The notes beneath the pieces are model-generated. The model saw nothing but the letters and a program-made list of their open reading frames with translations. It did no database searches and had not been told where the DNA came from. A DNA stretch of 64,000 nucleotides from Pseudoalteromonas caenipelagi (GTDB lineage: Bacteria; Pseudomonadota; Gammaproteobacteria; Enterobacterales; Alteromonadaceae). The stretch covers positions 512,177 to 576,176 of the forward strand of contig NZ_JABBPG010000003.1 of assembly GCF_013140855.1 (NCBI RefSeq), written 5' to 3'. The translations under genes were made by a program, and so were the position numbers. Shown here piece after piece: positions 19,106-28,251 of the stretch; the stretch's first letter is position 1; each line of letters opens with the position of its first letter.

Positions 19106-20105
19106 GATTACTTACCTCTACGATCTGTGCTAGTTTTTCATAGGCAATGCCTGCACTTAGCATTTCAAGTACGAGCTGCGTGGCAGCTTTAAAGCTGTCT
19201 GCCTTTTGTTCCATCACTAGTAATGCTGCAACATTGGCTGCTATTGCTGCGTTATGAGCGGAATTACCTTGGCCTTTTAAAATATTAATACTGGCTTGGG
19301 CATTATACTCTGGCGTATCTCCTGCTATGTCGGCAAGCGAATAGTTTTCAAGACCAAAGTCTTGCGCGCTGAGCGTGTAATGTGTCAGCTCGCCGTGATT
19401 AAGCTCAGTTACTAAGGTTTCACCATGTAAGGCAATTTCATCGGTTCCAGCACCATGAACCACCATGGCACGTTCAGTACCTAGTGCTTTTAATGTTTCA
19501 GCCATTGGTGTGCATAGCTGTGGGTCATATACGCCTAACAGTTGTGTCTGAGGTGCTGCTGGGTTTGCAAGTGGACCAAGAATATTAAAGATTGTGCGTG
19601 TTTTTAAAGTGGTGCGCACAGGCATTGCATGCTTTGTACCTTGATGATAATTAGGTGCAAACAAAAATGTAAAGCCAGTTTGAGCCAAGCACTGGCTGGC
19701 AGTGTCGCTACTCATATTTAGGTTAATGCCAAGGGCTGCGAGTAAATCGGCAGACCCCGATTTACTCGATACGCTACGGTTGCCGTGTTTGACCACATTT
19801 AGACCGCATGCTGCAGCCACAATGGCAGCAGTGGTGCTGACGTTAATTGTGTTGGCGCCATCACCACCCGTGCCACAGCTATCTACGCAACGTAGGCCTT
19901 GAGTGTTAAAAGGCAGCGCATTGTTGCGCATTGCATTGGCTGCACCGGCAATCTCTTGTGCTGTTTCACCTTTGATTTTCAAAGCAACGAGCACGGCGGT
20001 TAATTCAATGTCGTTCAGCTGCCCAAGCATAATGTCGTTAAATAGGGCGCTGCTTTGTGCAAAATCAAGAGACTGCTGTGCGAGTAAAGAATTGATACTG
20101 TCCAT
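19098..20105 (-). CDS. trpD: Anthranilate phosphoribosyltransferase
   Basis: 335 residues. The PRPP site is DSCGTGGDGANTINVSTTAA, followed by KHGNRSVSSKSGSADLL, and NILGPLANPA completes the family signature. It transfers phosphoribose from PRPP to anthranilate. It is a separate gene here, whereas E. coli has a trpGD fusion. The gap to trpG is 8 nt. Confidence 0.98.
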   Translation of the reverse strand: MDSINSLLAQQSLDFAQSSALFNDIMLGQLNDIELTAVLVALKIKGETAQEIAGAANAMRNNALPFNTQGLRCVDSCGTGGDGANTINVSTTAAIVAAACGLNVVKHGNRSVSSKSGSADLLAALGINLNMSSDTASQCLAQTGFTFLFAPNYHQGTKHAMPVRTTLKTRTIFNILGPLANPAAPQTQLLGVYDPQLCTPMAETLKALGTERAMVVHGAGTDEIALHGETLVTELNHGELTHYTLSAQDFGLENYSLADIAGDTPEYNAQASINILKGQGNSAHNAAIAANVAALLVMEQKADSFKAATQLVLEMLSAGIAYEKLAQIVEVSNHG

Positions 20106-20113
20106 GGTAACTC

Positions 20114-20707
20114 CTAACGCGTTAAGTAGTTGATGCTTTGCTGCAATAGGCGAGCACCATCTGGGGTTAAAATTGATTCGGGGTGAAACTGATAGCCCAA
20201 TACTCGGTCTTCGTTATGATAAATTGCCATTGGTATATCTTGATATCGAGCGATGACATCGAGACATTCAGGAACCTCAGTAGCCATTAATGAGTGGTAA
20301 CGTGCAACGGGTATGTGTTTGCCAAGTCCAGCAAATACTGGATGTTCGTCAACCTCAATGATAGATGCTTTACCGTGGACGGTTTCTCCTGCGTGGCCAA
20401 TGGTACCGCCGTAGCTTTGGGTGAGTGCTTGTTGGCCCAAGCAGATACCTAGCATTGGAAACTGACCTTTGCAAAGCGCAATAAGTTCTAATAGGCAGCC
20501 CGCTTGAGCTGGGTTTCCAGGGCCAGGAGAGAGCACCAAAATAACGGGCTGTTGCTCTTGTATCATTTTTTCAAAAATGCGCTGTGCACTAAGGTGGTTA
20601 CGATATACCACCATATCCAGACCCAGTAGTGTTAACTCGTCGACCAAGTTGTAGCTAAATGAATCAAAATTATCTAAAAAGTAGACTTTTGCTTGTGCTG
20701 TCATCAC
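20114..20707 (-). CDS. trpG: Anthranilate synthase component II (glutamine amidotransferase)
   Basis: About 197 residues. Class I glutaminase triad: Cys in LGICLGQQAL, His and Glu in FHPESIL. The opening YFLDNFDSFSYNLVDEL is typical. It supplies ammonia to TrpE. GTG at 20707 or ATG at 20704 are both possible starts; each overlaps the trpE stop, so the two subunits are translationally coupled. Confidence 0.97.
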   Translation of the reverse strand: MMTAQAKVYFLDNFDSFSYNLVDELTLLGLDMVVYRNHLSAQRIFEKMIQEQQPVILVLSPGPGNPAQAGCLLELIALCKGQFPMLGICLGQQALTQSYGGTIGHAGETVHGKASIIEVDEHPVFAGLGKHIPVARYHSLMATEVPECLDVIARYQDIPMAIYHNEDRVLGYQFHPESILTPDGARLLQQSINYLTR

Positions 20708-22275
20708 TTGGCTCCTTGATAAGTCGATTGCACTGCTTTAATTACTGCTTGTGCTTTTGCTCGAGTTTCATCTGCTTCAGCCTGTGGTACTGAGTCGTAC
20801 ACGACACCTGCCCCAGCTTGCACATAAGCTGTACCATCCTTAACAAAGGCAGAGCGAATAACGATACAAGAGTCCATCGCACCATCACCGGTCAGGTAGC
20901 CAACTGCGCCACCATAGCTGCCACGTCGCTTCTTTTCTACTTGGCGAACAAGCTGCGCAGCTTTCACTTTGGGAGCGCCGACTAAAGTGCCCATATTCAT
21001 ACAAGCTTGATACGCATGCAGGGCGTCTAAATCAGGTTTTAGTTGACCCACAACGCGTGAAACTAAGTGCATCACTTGCGAATAACGATCCACTTTTAGC
21101 AGTTCTTTTGCATGGCGAGTGCCTGCAACACTGATACGTGCAATGTCATTTCGTGCCAAATCTACCAGCATAAGGTGTTCAGCACGCTCTTTTTGGTCGT
21201 TTCTAAGCTCTAATTCAATGCGACAGTCTAAGTCGGGGTTGATTCTACCATCTGCGAACTTGCCTCGTGGACGGGTGCCTGCTATGGGGTATATCTCTAC
21301 CTGATTACTATGCGTGCAGTACTTGAGCGCCGATTCTGGAGATGCGCCAAACAGCACAAAATCTTGATCCTGCATGTAAAACATGTATGGACTTGGGTTT
21401 TGTTGTTTAAGTTGCTGATAAGCCGCCAGCGGCTGCGCGCAAGGCAATGAGAAAGTGCGCGACGGCACAACTTGGAAAATATCACCATCAATAATATTTT
21501 GCTTAAGCGCCGAAACTTGCTCACAAAAAGTGGCATCATCGATATTTACTTGCACTTCAGCATTGCCTTGATTGGGGGCAGCTAAAAAAGGTGCTAGTTC
21601 ATCGCAGCGCGCATTGAGTTGTTCTAATTGCTTACCTACCTCAAAGCAGTTTGCGTGTACGTCAGGGCCGTTGAATACGTTACCAATTAGTTCTGTAGTT
21701 TGCGTTTGGTGATCAATCAGCACTAAAGTTTCAGCGAGATAAAATACGTAGTCAGGGCAACTGTTGTCGCCATTAGGCACCTCATCTAAGCGTTCAAAGT
21801 TGGCCACCATATCATAGGCAAATACGCCACCAAGAAAAACGGAAAAGGGCGTATCTGAGTTACGCTTAATACTGTTAATACAAGTACGTAGCGCGCTAAA
21901 CGCATTATCTGCTTTGAGTTTACTAAATTCATCAAGATCTTCCTCAACGCCTTGATAAGTCGCCGTTAAAGTATCATCTTCAAGTTTAGTATGACAATTT
22001 TGTACCTGTGATTGTAAAAAGCTAAGCAGTTGCTGGCCGTTGTTAGATAAAGCTTTAACGGTAACTTCTTTACCAACACATTCTATACGCAGTGCCGCAT
22101 CAGCTAAAATAATGCTTTTTACATTATCTTTTGAGTCTATTTCAGCAGACTCAAGCAATAGCGAGTTGTTTTTTTCTAGTGCCGCATACAATGACAAGGG
22201 ACTACTGATGTAATCTCGTCGTTGCCGTATGCTGGTCACTTCACCTGGTGTGGTTGTTATGTGACTAAAAATCAA
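20704..22275 (-). CDS. trpE: Anthranilate synthase component I
   Basis: About 523 residues. It converts chorismate and ammonia to anthranilate. LLLESAEIDSKD holds the LLES motif that binds feedback-inhibiting tryptophan. The C-terminal chorismate-binding domain shows PIAGTRPRGKF, ELRNDQKERAEHLMLVDLARND and GAPKVKAAQL. The exact start is uncertain: the TTG at 22275 has GAGG only 1 nt upstream, too close, so initiation may be at a neighbouring ATT or further in. It is preceded by two attenuator modules. Confidence 0.96.
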   Translation of the reverse strand: MIFSHITTTPGEVTSIRQRRDYISSPLSLYAALEKNNSLLLESAEIDSKDNVKSIILADAALRIECVGKEVTVKALSNNGQQLLSFLQSQVQNCHTKLEDDTLTATYQGVEEDLDEFSKLKADNAFSALRTCINSIKRNSDTPFSVFLGGVFAYDMVANFERLDEVPNGDNSCPDYVFYLAETLVLIDHQTQTTELIGNVFNGPDVHANCFEVGKQLEQLNARCDELAPFLAAPNQGNAEVQVNIDDATFCEQVSALKQNIIDGDIFQVVPSRTFSLPCAQPLAAYQQLKQQNPSPYMFYMQDQDFVLFGASPESALKYCTHSNQVEIYPIAGTRPRGKFADGRINPDLDCRIELELRNDQKERAEHLMLVDLARNDIARISVAGTRHAKELLKVDRYSQVMHLVSRVVGQLKPDLDALHAYQACMNMGTLVGAPKVKAAQLVRQVEKKRRGSYGGAVGYLTGDGAMDSCIVIRSAFVKDGTAYVQAGAGVVYDSVPQAEADETRAKAQAVIKAVQSTYQGAK

Positions 22276-22289
22276 ACCTCATTCCCCTA

Positions 22290-22330
22290 TAAAATAAAAA
22301 AACCCCGCAAGCTGTTTAGGCTTAGCGGGG
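22290..22330 (-). terminator. trp attenuator terminator 2 (proximal to trpE)
   Basis: On the minus strand CCCCGCTAAGC - loop - GCTTGCGGGG is followed by TTTTTTTATTTTA, an intrinsic terminator ending about 15 nt before trpE. The 5' arm can alternatively pair with GGCTTAGCGGG, which overlaps the stop codon of leader peptide 2, through an 11-bp perfect antiterminator helix. That is the mutually exclusive 2:3 / 3:4 arrangement of a trp attenuator. Confidence 0.9.
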
Positions 22331-22360
22331 TTGTTAGATAGTTACAACAATGCCGTCCCG

Positions 22361-22411
22361 CTAAGCCAGGCACCACCACCAAGAAGAAATTGTAGATACA
22401 TTGTTGAACAT
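22361..22411 (-). CDS. trpL2: Second trp leader peptide, MFNNVSTISSWWWCLA
   Basis: 16 codons with three consecutive Trp codons (TGG TGG TGG) shortly before the stop. ATG at 22411 is preceded by AGGA at 7 nt, a good ribosome site. Ribosome stalling at the Trp codons would free the downstream antiterminator arm (GGCTTAGCGGG) to pair and prevent the terminator at 22290-22330. It lies 23 nt downstream of the first attenuator terminator, so the leader carries two complete modules. The peptide differs from leader 1 outside the WWW. Confidence 0.85.
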   Translation of the reverse strand: MFNNVSTISSWWWCLA

Positions 22412-22433
22412 TATTTTTTCCTAAAATTTAGAT

Positions 22434-22463
22434 ATAAAAAAACCCGCTTGTTTAAGCGGGTTT
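22434..22463 (-). terminator. trp attenuator terminator 1 (promoter-proximal)
   Basis: Minus strand AACCCGCTT - AAAC - AAGCGGGTT followed by a run of Ts. The 5' arm can also pair with GCGGGT, which lies just after the leader 1 stop codon, giving the antiterminator. This is the first of two serial attenuators. Confidence 0.88.
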
Positions 22464-22497
22464 GAAATTTCGTTAAGACACAACGAATCACCCGCAA

Positions 22498-22545
22498 TTA
22501 CGAGTGCCACCACCAAATGTTGTTTTTATTCATTGTTGTTTTCAT
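22498..22545 (-). CDS. trpL: First trp leader peptide, MKTTMNKNNIWWWHS
   Basis: 15 codons ending TGG TGG TGG CAC TCG TAA. It is followed after 3 nt by GCGGGT, then by the terminator at 22434-22463. The ribosome site is weak; an internal ATG at codon 5 is an alternative start. The position 26 nt after the -10 hexamer end fits a promoter-proximal leader peptide. It encodes the tryptophan sensor of attenuator 1. Confidence 0.85.
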   Translation of the reverse strand: MKTTMNKNNIWWWHS

Positions 22546-22578
22546 GGTTTTATACGTTTAGATGTCTTTAGTGGGTAC

Positions 22579-22608
22579 AGTAAACCCTACAGTTTCATGT
22601 TCTGTCAA
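22579..22608 (-). promoter_or_regulatory. Probable sigma70 promoter of the trp operon
   Basis: Minus-strand TTGACA (22608-22603), 18-nt spacer and TTTACT (22584-22579). Transcription would start near 22572, about 27 nt before leader peptide 1. I could not find a convincing TrpR operator palindrome across it. Confidence 0.55.
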
Positions 22609-22721
22609 CCCTTTTGCTAATAAAACTTGTACAAAAAGCAAAAAATAGTCAAAGGTCGTAGCATGATCCGATGATATACTTGTTAGCCTAATACAAAGCA
22701 ATGATGTAACAAAGGGCAAAT

Positions 22722-23576
22722 TTGATAAAATACGACTTACACAGTCATACCACTTTTTCTGATGGTCGTTTAAGCGTGGCAGAGCTTTTAGAGCGCGCAA
22801 CAGAAAAAGGCGTTGATGTACTGGCGATTACTGATCATGACACCACCGCTGCTATTACACCTGCAAGGCACTACATCAAAGAGCATGCGCTGAACTTAGA
22901 GCTGATCTCTGGTGTAGAGATCTCAACTAAATGGCAGAGCTTTGAAATCCATATTGTTGGACTGTCAGTAGACATTGCAAATCCAAAGCTTACCGCACTG
23001 TTGCAGACACAGCAGGCTAAGCGTGAGGCGCGTGCGAAAGAAATTGGTCAGCGTTTAGCCAAAAGAGGCTATGAGGGCATTTATGACCGTGCCAAAGAGC
23101 TAGCTGCTAGCGCAGAAATCACTCGTGCACATTTTGCTGCTGCCTTAGTTGAGCGGGGAGTTGCAAAAGATATACAAGGGGTATTTAAAAAGTTTTTAGC
23201 GCGAAATAAAACCGGTTATGTTCCTAGTCAGTGGTGCGATATGGCAACGGCAATTGATGCAATCAAGACCGCTGGAGGCGTGAGCGTGTTAGCGCATCCC
23301 GCTCGCTATCAAATGTCGAGCAAGTGGTTACGTAAGTTACTCAACGAGTTTAAGAGTGTTGGTGGTCAGGCAATGGAAGTTGCGCAGCCTCAACAGGCGC
23401 CTTGCGAACGCCAATTTTTGGGGCAATTAAGTCAAGAATATGGCCTATTAGCTAGCCAAGGTTCAGACTTTCATTACCCAATGCCTTGGTTAGAACTCGG
23501 AAAAAACCTATACTTACCAAAAGATTGTCAAGGTGTTTGGCAGTTTTGGCAAACGGACGAGGAGCGTTTACAGTGA
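22722..23576 (+). CDS. rnm: PHP-domain 5'-3' exoribonuclease/phosphatase (RNase AM, YciV-like)
   Basis: 284 residues. The PHP metal motifs are clear: YDLHSHTTFSDG, ITDHDTT, SGVEIS, LAHPARY and QGSDFHYP. E. coli RNase AM/YciV matures 5' ends of rRNAs and degrades pAp-like nucleotides. TTG start with AAGGG upstream. It is divergent from the trp operon and overlaps the next gene by 4 nt (GTGA), as in the conserved yciV-yciO pair. Confidence 0.9.
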   Translation: MIKYDLHSHTTFSDGRLSVAELLERATEKGVDVLAITDHDTTAAITPARHYIKEHALNLELISGVEISTKWQSFEIHIVGLSVDIANPKLTALLQTQQAKREARAKEIGQRLAKRGYEGIYDRAKELAASAEITRAHFAAALVERGVAKDIQGVFKKFLARNKTGYVPSQWCDMATAIDAIKTAGGVSVLAHPARYQMSSKWLRKLLNEFKSVGGQAMEVAQPQQAPCERQFLGQLSQEYGLLASQGSDFHYPMPWLELGKNLYLPKDCQGVWQFWQTDEERLQ

Positions 23577-24193
23577 GCCAATTTTTTCATATTCACCCAG
23601 AAAACCCACAAGCTAGGCTCATCAAGCAGGCAGTTGAAATTATTCAGCAAGGTGGCGTTGTGGTTTATCCAACTGACTCTGGTTATGCCATAGGCTGTGC
23701 CATCGGTAATAAACAAGCAAAAGAACGTATAGAGCGTATTCGTGGTATTGAAAAACATCATAACTTTACTTTGATGTGTCGTGATTTGTCTGAGCTTGCG
23801 ACCTATGCACGAGTTGATAACCAAATGTTTCGCTTGATAAAAAATAATACCCCAGGGCCTTACACCTTTATTTTCAAAGGCACAAAAGAGGTTCCGAAAC
23901 GATTACTCAATGATAAGAAAAAAACCATCGGTATGCGGGTTACTGACCACCCAATCGCATCGGCAATACTTGCAGAGTTGGGCGAGCCTATGATGTCTTG
24001 TTCACTGATTTTACCGGGTGAGCAATTTACAGAATCAGATCCCGATGAAATTCGCATGAGAATTGAAAAGCAAGTGGATTTAATCATTCACGGTGGCTAT
24101 TTAATCGAACAAGCGACAACGGTAGTTGATTTATCAGAAGACGACATTGAAATTTTGCGCGTTGGTTGCGGTGATACCTCCGTATTTGAGTAA
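23573..24193 (+). CDS. yciO: L-threonylcarbamoyladenylate synthase-like protein YciO
   Basis: 206 residues from the GTG at 23573, giving MSQFFHIHPENPQARLIKQA, which aligns with E. coli YciO from its first residue. GGVVVYPTDSGYAIGC, the KHHNFTLMCRDLSEL segment and GMRVTDHPIA are Sua5/YciO/YrdC motifs. Whether YciO makes threonylcarbamoyl-AMP for tRNA t6A in vivo is uncertain. A longer in-frame ORF starting at 23486 lies inside rnm and is not the gene start. GGAG is 9 nt upstream. Confidence 0.92.
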   Translation: MSQFFHIHPENPQARLIKQAVEIIQQGGVVVYPTDSGYAIGCAIGNKQAKERIERIRGIEKHHNFTLMCRDLSELATYARVDNQMFRLIKNNTPGPYTFIFKGTKEVPKRLLNDKKKTIGMRVTDHPIASAILAELGEPMMSCSLILPGEQFTESDPDEIRMRIEKQVDLIIHGGYLIEQATTVVDLSEDDIEILRVGCGDTSVFE

Positions 24194-24199
24194 GACATA

Positions 24200-25003
24200 G
24201 TGAATGACGTACCTGTGCAACAAAAACTACCGCTGGCGTTTTTAAATGGCGAAGCGATGGTTGAAAAGCCTGAAGATCTCTATATTCCGCCCGATGCGCT
24301 GGAAGTGATACTAGAGACCTTTGAAGGTCCGTTAGATTTGCTTTTATATCTGATTAAGCGCCACAAACTCGATATTTTACAGCTGCCGATTTTGAGTATT
24401 ACCGAGCAATATGTTGCTTACGTAGAGCTGATGAAAGACCTACAACTGGAGCTGGCAGGAGAATACTTGGTCATGGCAGCTCTGCTGGCGCAAATAAAAT
24501 CACGCATGCTGTTGCCAGTGCATGAAGAGCTTGAAGAAGAAGAAGACCCAAGAGCTGAGCTGGTTAGGCGCTTGCAAGAGTACGAGCAGTTTAAATTAGC
24601 TGCAGAAAACTTAGATGTGATCCCTCGTGTTGGTCGTGATATTTTCACCGCACATGCCTTATTAGATGAATCAGCAGAACCTGATGTGCTATTTCCAGAT
24701 ATCGATCTTAAAGAGCTGATACTGGCACTGGGTGATGTGATGGCCAGAGCGAAAACCTTCGAGCATCATCATATCAGTGCAGAGACGCTATCTACTCGAG
24801 AGCGAATGAGCCAAATACTTCAGTACTTATCTGAGCATGCAGGCCCGTGCGCATTCAATAAGCTATTTAAAGTTGACGAAGGGCGAAGTGGTGTAGTTGT
24901 TACCTTTATTGCAATGCTGGAGCTGATTAAAGAGCAATTGATAACCTGCTTGCAAGTAGCACCCGATAGTGAAATTTATTTGAGTTTGCAGCTACAACAG
25001 TAG
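24200..25003 (+). CDS. scpA: Segregation and condensation protein A
   Basis: 267 residues. The N-terminal ETFEGPLDLLLYLIKRHKLDILQLPI is the kleisin signature of ScpA. An acidic linker (EELEEEEDPRAELVRRLQEYEQFK) and a C-terminal winged-helix part follow. It bridges the SMC/MukB-like ATPase heads with ScpB. GTG start 6 nt after yciO; upstream of scpB. Confidence 0.95.
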   Translation: MNDVPVQQKLPLAFLNGEAMVEKPEDLYIPPDALEVILETFEGPLDLLLYLIKRHKLDILQLPILSITEQYVAYVELMKDLQLELAGEYLVMAALLAQIKSRMLLPVHEELEEEEDPRAELVRRLQEYEQFKLAAENLDVIPRVGRDIFTAHALLDESAEPDVLFPDIDLKELILALGDVMARAKTFEHHHISAETLSTRERMSQILQYLSEHAGPCAFNKLFKVDEGRSGVVVTFIAMLELIKEQLITCLQVAPDSEIYLSLQLQQ

Positions 25004-25053
25004 CGCAACCTCTGTCATAATAGTCGTTTGTGTGTTGATGAGGCAGCAAGAGT

Positions 25054-25641
25054 ATGGCAACACGTCGAATTAGCGATGAACAACTTGTTGAGCTAATAGA
25101 AGCAGCAATATTTGTTGCCGACAAACCGTTGTCAAAAAAGCGTTTGAAAGAAACGGTTTTGCAAGATATTGCCGTATCTAATGTACGTATAGACCAAGCC
25201 CTCAATAGTATTTTTGAACATTATCAAACACGTGGCATTCGACTGGTGGAAGTTGCTACGGGTTTTAGATTCCAAGCCTGTGCGAGTTTAAGTCCTTGGC
25301 TTAGTAACCTATTTCAAGAAAAAGCACCCAAATATTCGCGAGCCACGTTAGAGACGCTCGCATTAATAGCCTATCGTCAGCCAATCACCCGAGGGGAGAT
25401 TGAGCAAGTACGTGGTGTGACGGTGAGCTCTAATATTATGAAGAGCTTACAAGAACGTGAATGGATAAAAGTCGTGGGTTACAAAGAGGTACCAGGAAAG
25501 CCTGCATTGTACGCAACCACAAAACAATTTTTAGATTATTTTTCTTTGTCTGGTTTAAACATGTTGCCTAAATTACCAGAGCAACACAATGTAAAAATAG
25601 ACCAGATGTTGAACGATCCTTCTGTGAGAGAACCATCTTAA
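25054..25641 (+). CDS. scpB: Segregation and condensation protein B
   Basis: 195 residues with two winged-helix domains. Family blocks are [48 protein letters not shown] and GRPALY-like [10 protein letters not shown]. It dimerises and binds ScpA. The TAATG junction overlaps rluB by 1 nt, the usual scpB-rluB pair. Confidence 0.96.
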   Translation: MATRRISDEQLVELIEAAIFVADKPLSKKRLKETVLQDIAVSNVRIDQALNSIFEHYQTRGIRLVEVATGFRFQACASLSPWLSNLFQEKAPKYSRATLETLALIAYRQPITRGEIEQVRGVTVSSNIMKSLQEREWIKVVGYKEVPGKPALYATTKQFLDYFSLSGLNMLPKLPEQHNVKIDQMLNDPSVREPS

Positions 25642-26504
25642 TGAGTGAAAAGTTACAAAAAGTATTAGCCAGAGCCGGTGTGGGGTCACGCCGTGAAATG
25701 GAAAAATACATTGACGCAAACCGTGTGAGTGTTGATGGTAAAGTGGCAAGGTTAGGTGATAGGGTTGAAGAGAATGCGGTAATCCGTGTTGATGGCCATA
25801 TCGTTAAAATTGAGCAACAAGAAGACAGAATTTGCCGTGTGATCATGTATCACAAGCCAGAAGGTGAATTGTGTACACGTAAAGACCCAGAAGGGCGTCG
25901 TACCGTATTCGATAGACTGCCGCGCTTAGATGGTGACCGCTGGATAGCCATAGGTCGTCTTGATATTAATACCTCAGGATTATTGTTATTTACCAACGAC
26001 GGTGAATTAGCTAACCGTTTAATGCACCCTAAATATGAAGTAGAGCGTGAGTATTCCGCACGCGTATTTGGCGAGGTAACAAACGAAACCCTGAAAAACC
26101 TAACCAAAGGCGTAGAGTTAGATGACGGCCCTGCGAAGTTTTTAAAAATTAAACCGATGGGCGGCGAGGGCATTAACAAGTGGTTTAATGTTACGCTGAC
26201 GGAAGGTCGTAACCGTGAAGTGCGTCGCTTGTGGCAATCACAAGAAGTTGAAGTATCACGCCTAATTCGTATTCGCTATGGTAAATTAGAGCTTAATAAG
26301 CGGCTGCCGCAAGGTGGCTGGGAAGAGCTGACACTCGAAGATGTGAACTACCTGCGCAAATCGGTAAAATTGCGTAATGAGACACAAACTAAGCTGTCGG
26401 TTATGCCTGAAAAACGCAAAGATAAGCGCGCTAAAATTAACCAAATTCGCAAAGCGGTTAAAAAGCACAATCAGCGTGTGCAAAAACCGAAAAAACGTAC
26501 ATAG
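25641..26504 (+). CDS. rluB: 23S rRNA pseudouridine(2605) synthase RluB
   Basis: 287 residues. An N-terminal S4 RNA-binding domain ([21 protein letters not shown]) is followed by the RsuA/RluB catalytic domain, with the active-site Asp in [22 protein letters not shown] basic C-terminal tail (KKRKDKRAK...KPKKRT-like) is rich in Lys and Arg. It modifies helix 93 of 23S rRNA. A clear terminator follows. Confidence 0.96.
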   Translation: MSEKLQKVLARAGVGSRREMEKYIDANRVSVDGKVARLGDRVEENAVIRVDGHIVKIEQQEDRICRVIMYHKPEGELCTRKDPEGRRTVFDRLPRLDGDRWIAIGRLDINTSGLLLFTNDGELANRLMHPKYEVEREYSARVFGEVTNETLKNLTKGVELDDGPAKFLKIKPMGGEGINKWFNVTLTEGRNREVRRLWQSQEVEVSRLIRIRYGKLELNKRLPQGGWEELTLEDVNYLRKSVKLRNETQTKLSVMPEKRKDKRAKINQIRKAVKKHNQRVQKPKKRT

Positions 26505-26523
26505 CCAAACTGACTAATTATAG

Positions 26524-26548
26524 AAAACCCGCTTAATGCGGGTTTTTT
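26524..26548 (+). terminator. Rho-independent terminator after rluB
   Basis: AAAACCCGC - TTAAT - GCGGGTTTTTT: a 5-bp GC core with A/T extension and a T run, ending the rnm-yciO-scpAB-rluB series. Confidence 0.88.
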
Positions 26549-26588
26549 GGCTATATAGTGGCTAGTCTGCCAGCTTGTTCATTGAGTA

Positions 26589-27935
26589 TTATAGTTTGCT
26601 CAGGCTCAGATCATTTTGCACTACTATGTTGCCATTTTTTACTACCAGCGCTATCTGTTGAGTATTTAAAATGTCTTCAACAGGGGATGCATTTAAGATA
26701 ACAAAATTAGCATGATCCCCTTCATGAAAGCCACTTTTGATACCTAAAAAGTTTGCCGAATGTGTGGTTGCTGATGCAATCGCTTGCAGCGGCGATATAC
26801 CCGCATCGGTCAATAGTTTCATTTCTCTGTGCACAGAATACCCTTGAATGGTATTCCAATTTCCGGCATCGGTGCCAACCAAAACTTTAACGCCAGCATC
26901 ACTCATGGCTTTAACAGCGGCAAACGTAGCCTCATTTCTTTGTTGGAAACTCGTCTCGCGGTCTTGGTATTTAGCAATTAGCTCATTGGAGCGATAGGCG
27001 GAAATTAAAGTGTCAGGCACAAGTTGTGAAAGCAGTGGTGCGTCAAGTACGGAAGGGTCAAATAAATAGTTCACAAAATCGCTATGAACGCTCAAGGTAG
27101 GTATAATTGCAACGTCAGAGTTTGCCATCAAATCAGCAATGTCTTGCGGTATTTTCCCCCTTGGCACGTGAGTAACTGCTGAAACGCCGACTTCGGCTGC
27201 ATCTCTAATATCTTGCCAAGTTTTAATATGTGCAATGGATTTTATGCCCAGCTTTTTAGAATCTTGAACTAACTGCGCAAACACGGCTTTGGAAATTGAA
27301 GGTTGGTCGTCGCTTGGTTGATAAACAATTTTAATAACATCTGGCTTTTGCTTTGCCAGTTCCACCATCTGCTTTTGTGCTTGCTCAACAGTGCTGACCG
27401 TTCTTGTGGTAATGCCATACTCTGAGCAATGTCCTTTAGGAGCCGTAAAGCAAGTGAGGCTAGCATAGATATCAGCACCAACAAACTCGGCGTTGCGTTG
27501 TCGAGTTCTTACATCAATAAGTGCAGTTTCATCCCCAAATAAGTCAACTAACCCTGTAACGCCAGCTTTTAATACTCTTTGTGAAACACCTTGAGTTCCG
27601 GGAGCATCATTTTTAGCATTTGGAATAAAGTTACCAAATGAATGGGTATGCATATCTATGAGCCCTGGGATCCCCCACTTACCTTGTAAGTCAATGACTT
27701 TACCTGGAAAGTTATCCGCCAAAGCAACAACATTAGCGATGACAATACCTTCTCTTATAATAACCGTTTTGCTCTCAAAGCCTAGGCTTGGATTAAAAAA
27801 CTGGCCGTTCACATAGGCGATATCTTGTTGAGAATATTGATCTTGTGCGGTTTTTTGCTCCGCAGATAGGCAGCCAAGTAGAAGGGTTGCATAAATGATA
27901 ATTGCGAAAGATTTTATATTTATTGGCGAAAACAT
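26589..27935 (-). CDS. Amidohydrolase-family lipoprotein
   Basis: 448 residues. A lipoprotein signal ends in LLLGC, with the ATG at 27935 supported by GGAG 7 nt upstream. The imidazolonepropionase-like amidohydrolase fold shows IDMHTHSFGN (HxH metal ligands), a later His in SIAHIKTW, and Asp in VGTDAGN. The terminal segment NFLGIKSGFHEGDHANFVIL is the small beta domain. Enzymes of this group hydrolyse cyclic amides or dipeptides; the substrate is unknown. Monocistronic. Confidence 0.85.
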   Translation of the reverse strand: MFSPINIKSFAIIIYATLLLGCLSAEQKTAQDQYSQQDIAYVNGQFFNPSLGFESKTVIIREGIVIANVVALADNFPGKVIDLQGKWGIPGLIDMHTHSFGNFIPNAKNDAPGTQGVSQRVLKAGVTGLVDLFGDETALIDVRTRQRNAEFVGADIYASLTCFTAPKGHCSEYGITTRTVSTVEQAQKQMVELAKQKPDVIKIVYQPSDDQPSISKAVFAQLVQDSKKLGIKSIAHIKTWQDIRDAAEVGVSAVTHVPRGKIPQDIADLMANSDVAIIPTLSVHSDFVNYLFDPSVLDAPLLSQLVPDTLISAYRSNELIAKYQDRETSFQQRNEATFAAVKAMSDAGVKVLVGTDAGNWNTIQGYSVHREMKLLTDAGISPLQAIASATTHSANFLGIKSGFHEGDHANFVILNASPVEDILNTQQIALVVKNGNIVVQNDLSLSKL

Positions 27936-28251
27936 GCAGAAACTCCAGAAATCCATTCATGTTAAAACAGGTGTTGTTGTAATTGCTCTTAACCTATCCC
28001 TACTATGTGAAGGCTGAGCTGTTAGTTTGATGTAGTTATCCATAGGTCATTGGCTGTATGCCTAACTTTAAACAGCTGCATAAAGTTTTGTGTGGATTTA
28101 TACAAATGGTTATTTTGAAATCGGTTCTCAAAATATTTTAAATATATTCATTAGGTTACTTATACTTAGCTGTTTTAGTATGCTGTAACATACATATAAT
28201 ATCAATACAGTTATGCTTGGTTTTTAAGCTGTGATGAATAATCATCAGTGA
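27936..28251. other. Intergenic region, little visible
   Basis: AT-rich spacer between two minus-strand genes, presumably with the amidohydrolase promoter. A 10-bp palindrome TGAATAATCA - TCAG - TGATTATTCA at 28235-28258 overlaps the stop codon of the next gene but lacks a T run. Nothing else seen. Confidence 0.4.

Noticed and set aside
22290..22463. Two GC-rich hairpins as ordinary terminators or REP-like repeats
   Set aside because: Each is paired with a Trp-rich leader frame and an alternative pairing arm, which fits attenuation better than simple termination.
22579..22722. A TrpR operator between the trp operon and rnm
   Set aside because: The best AT-rich candidate (around 22677-22693) does not match the CTAGTTAACTAG-type palindrome well enough.
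23486..23572. Upstream extension of yciO
   Set aside because: It lies inside rnm in another frame and the conserved N-terminus begins at the GTG at 23573.
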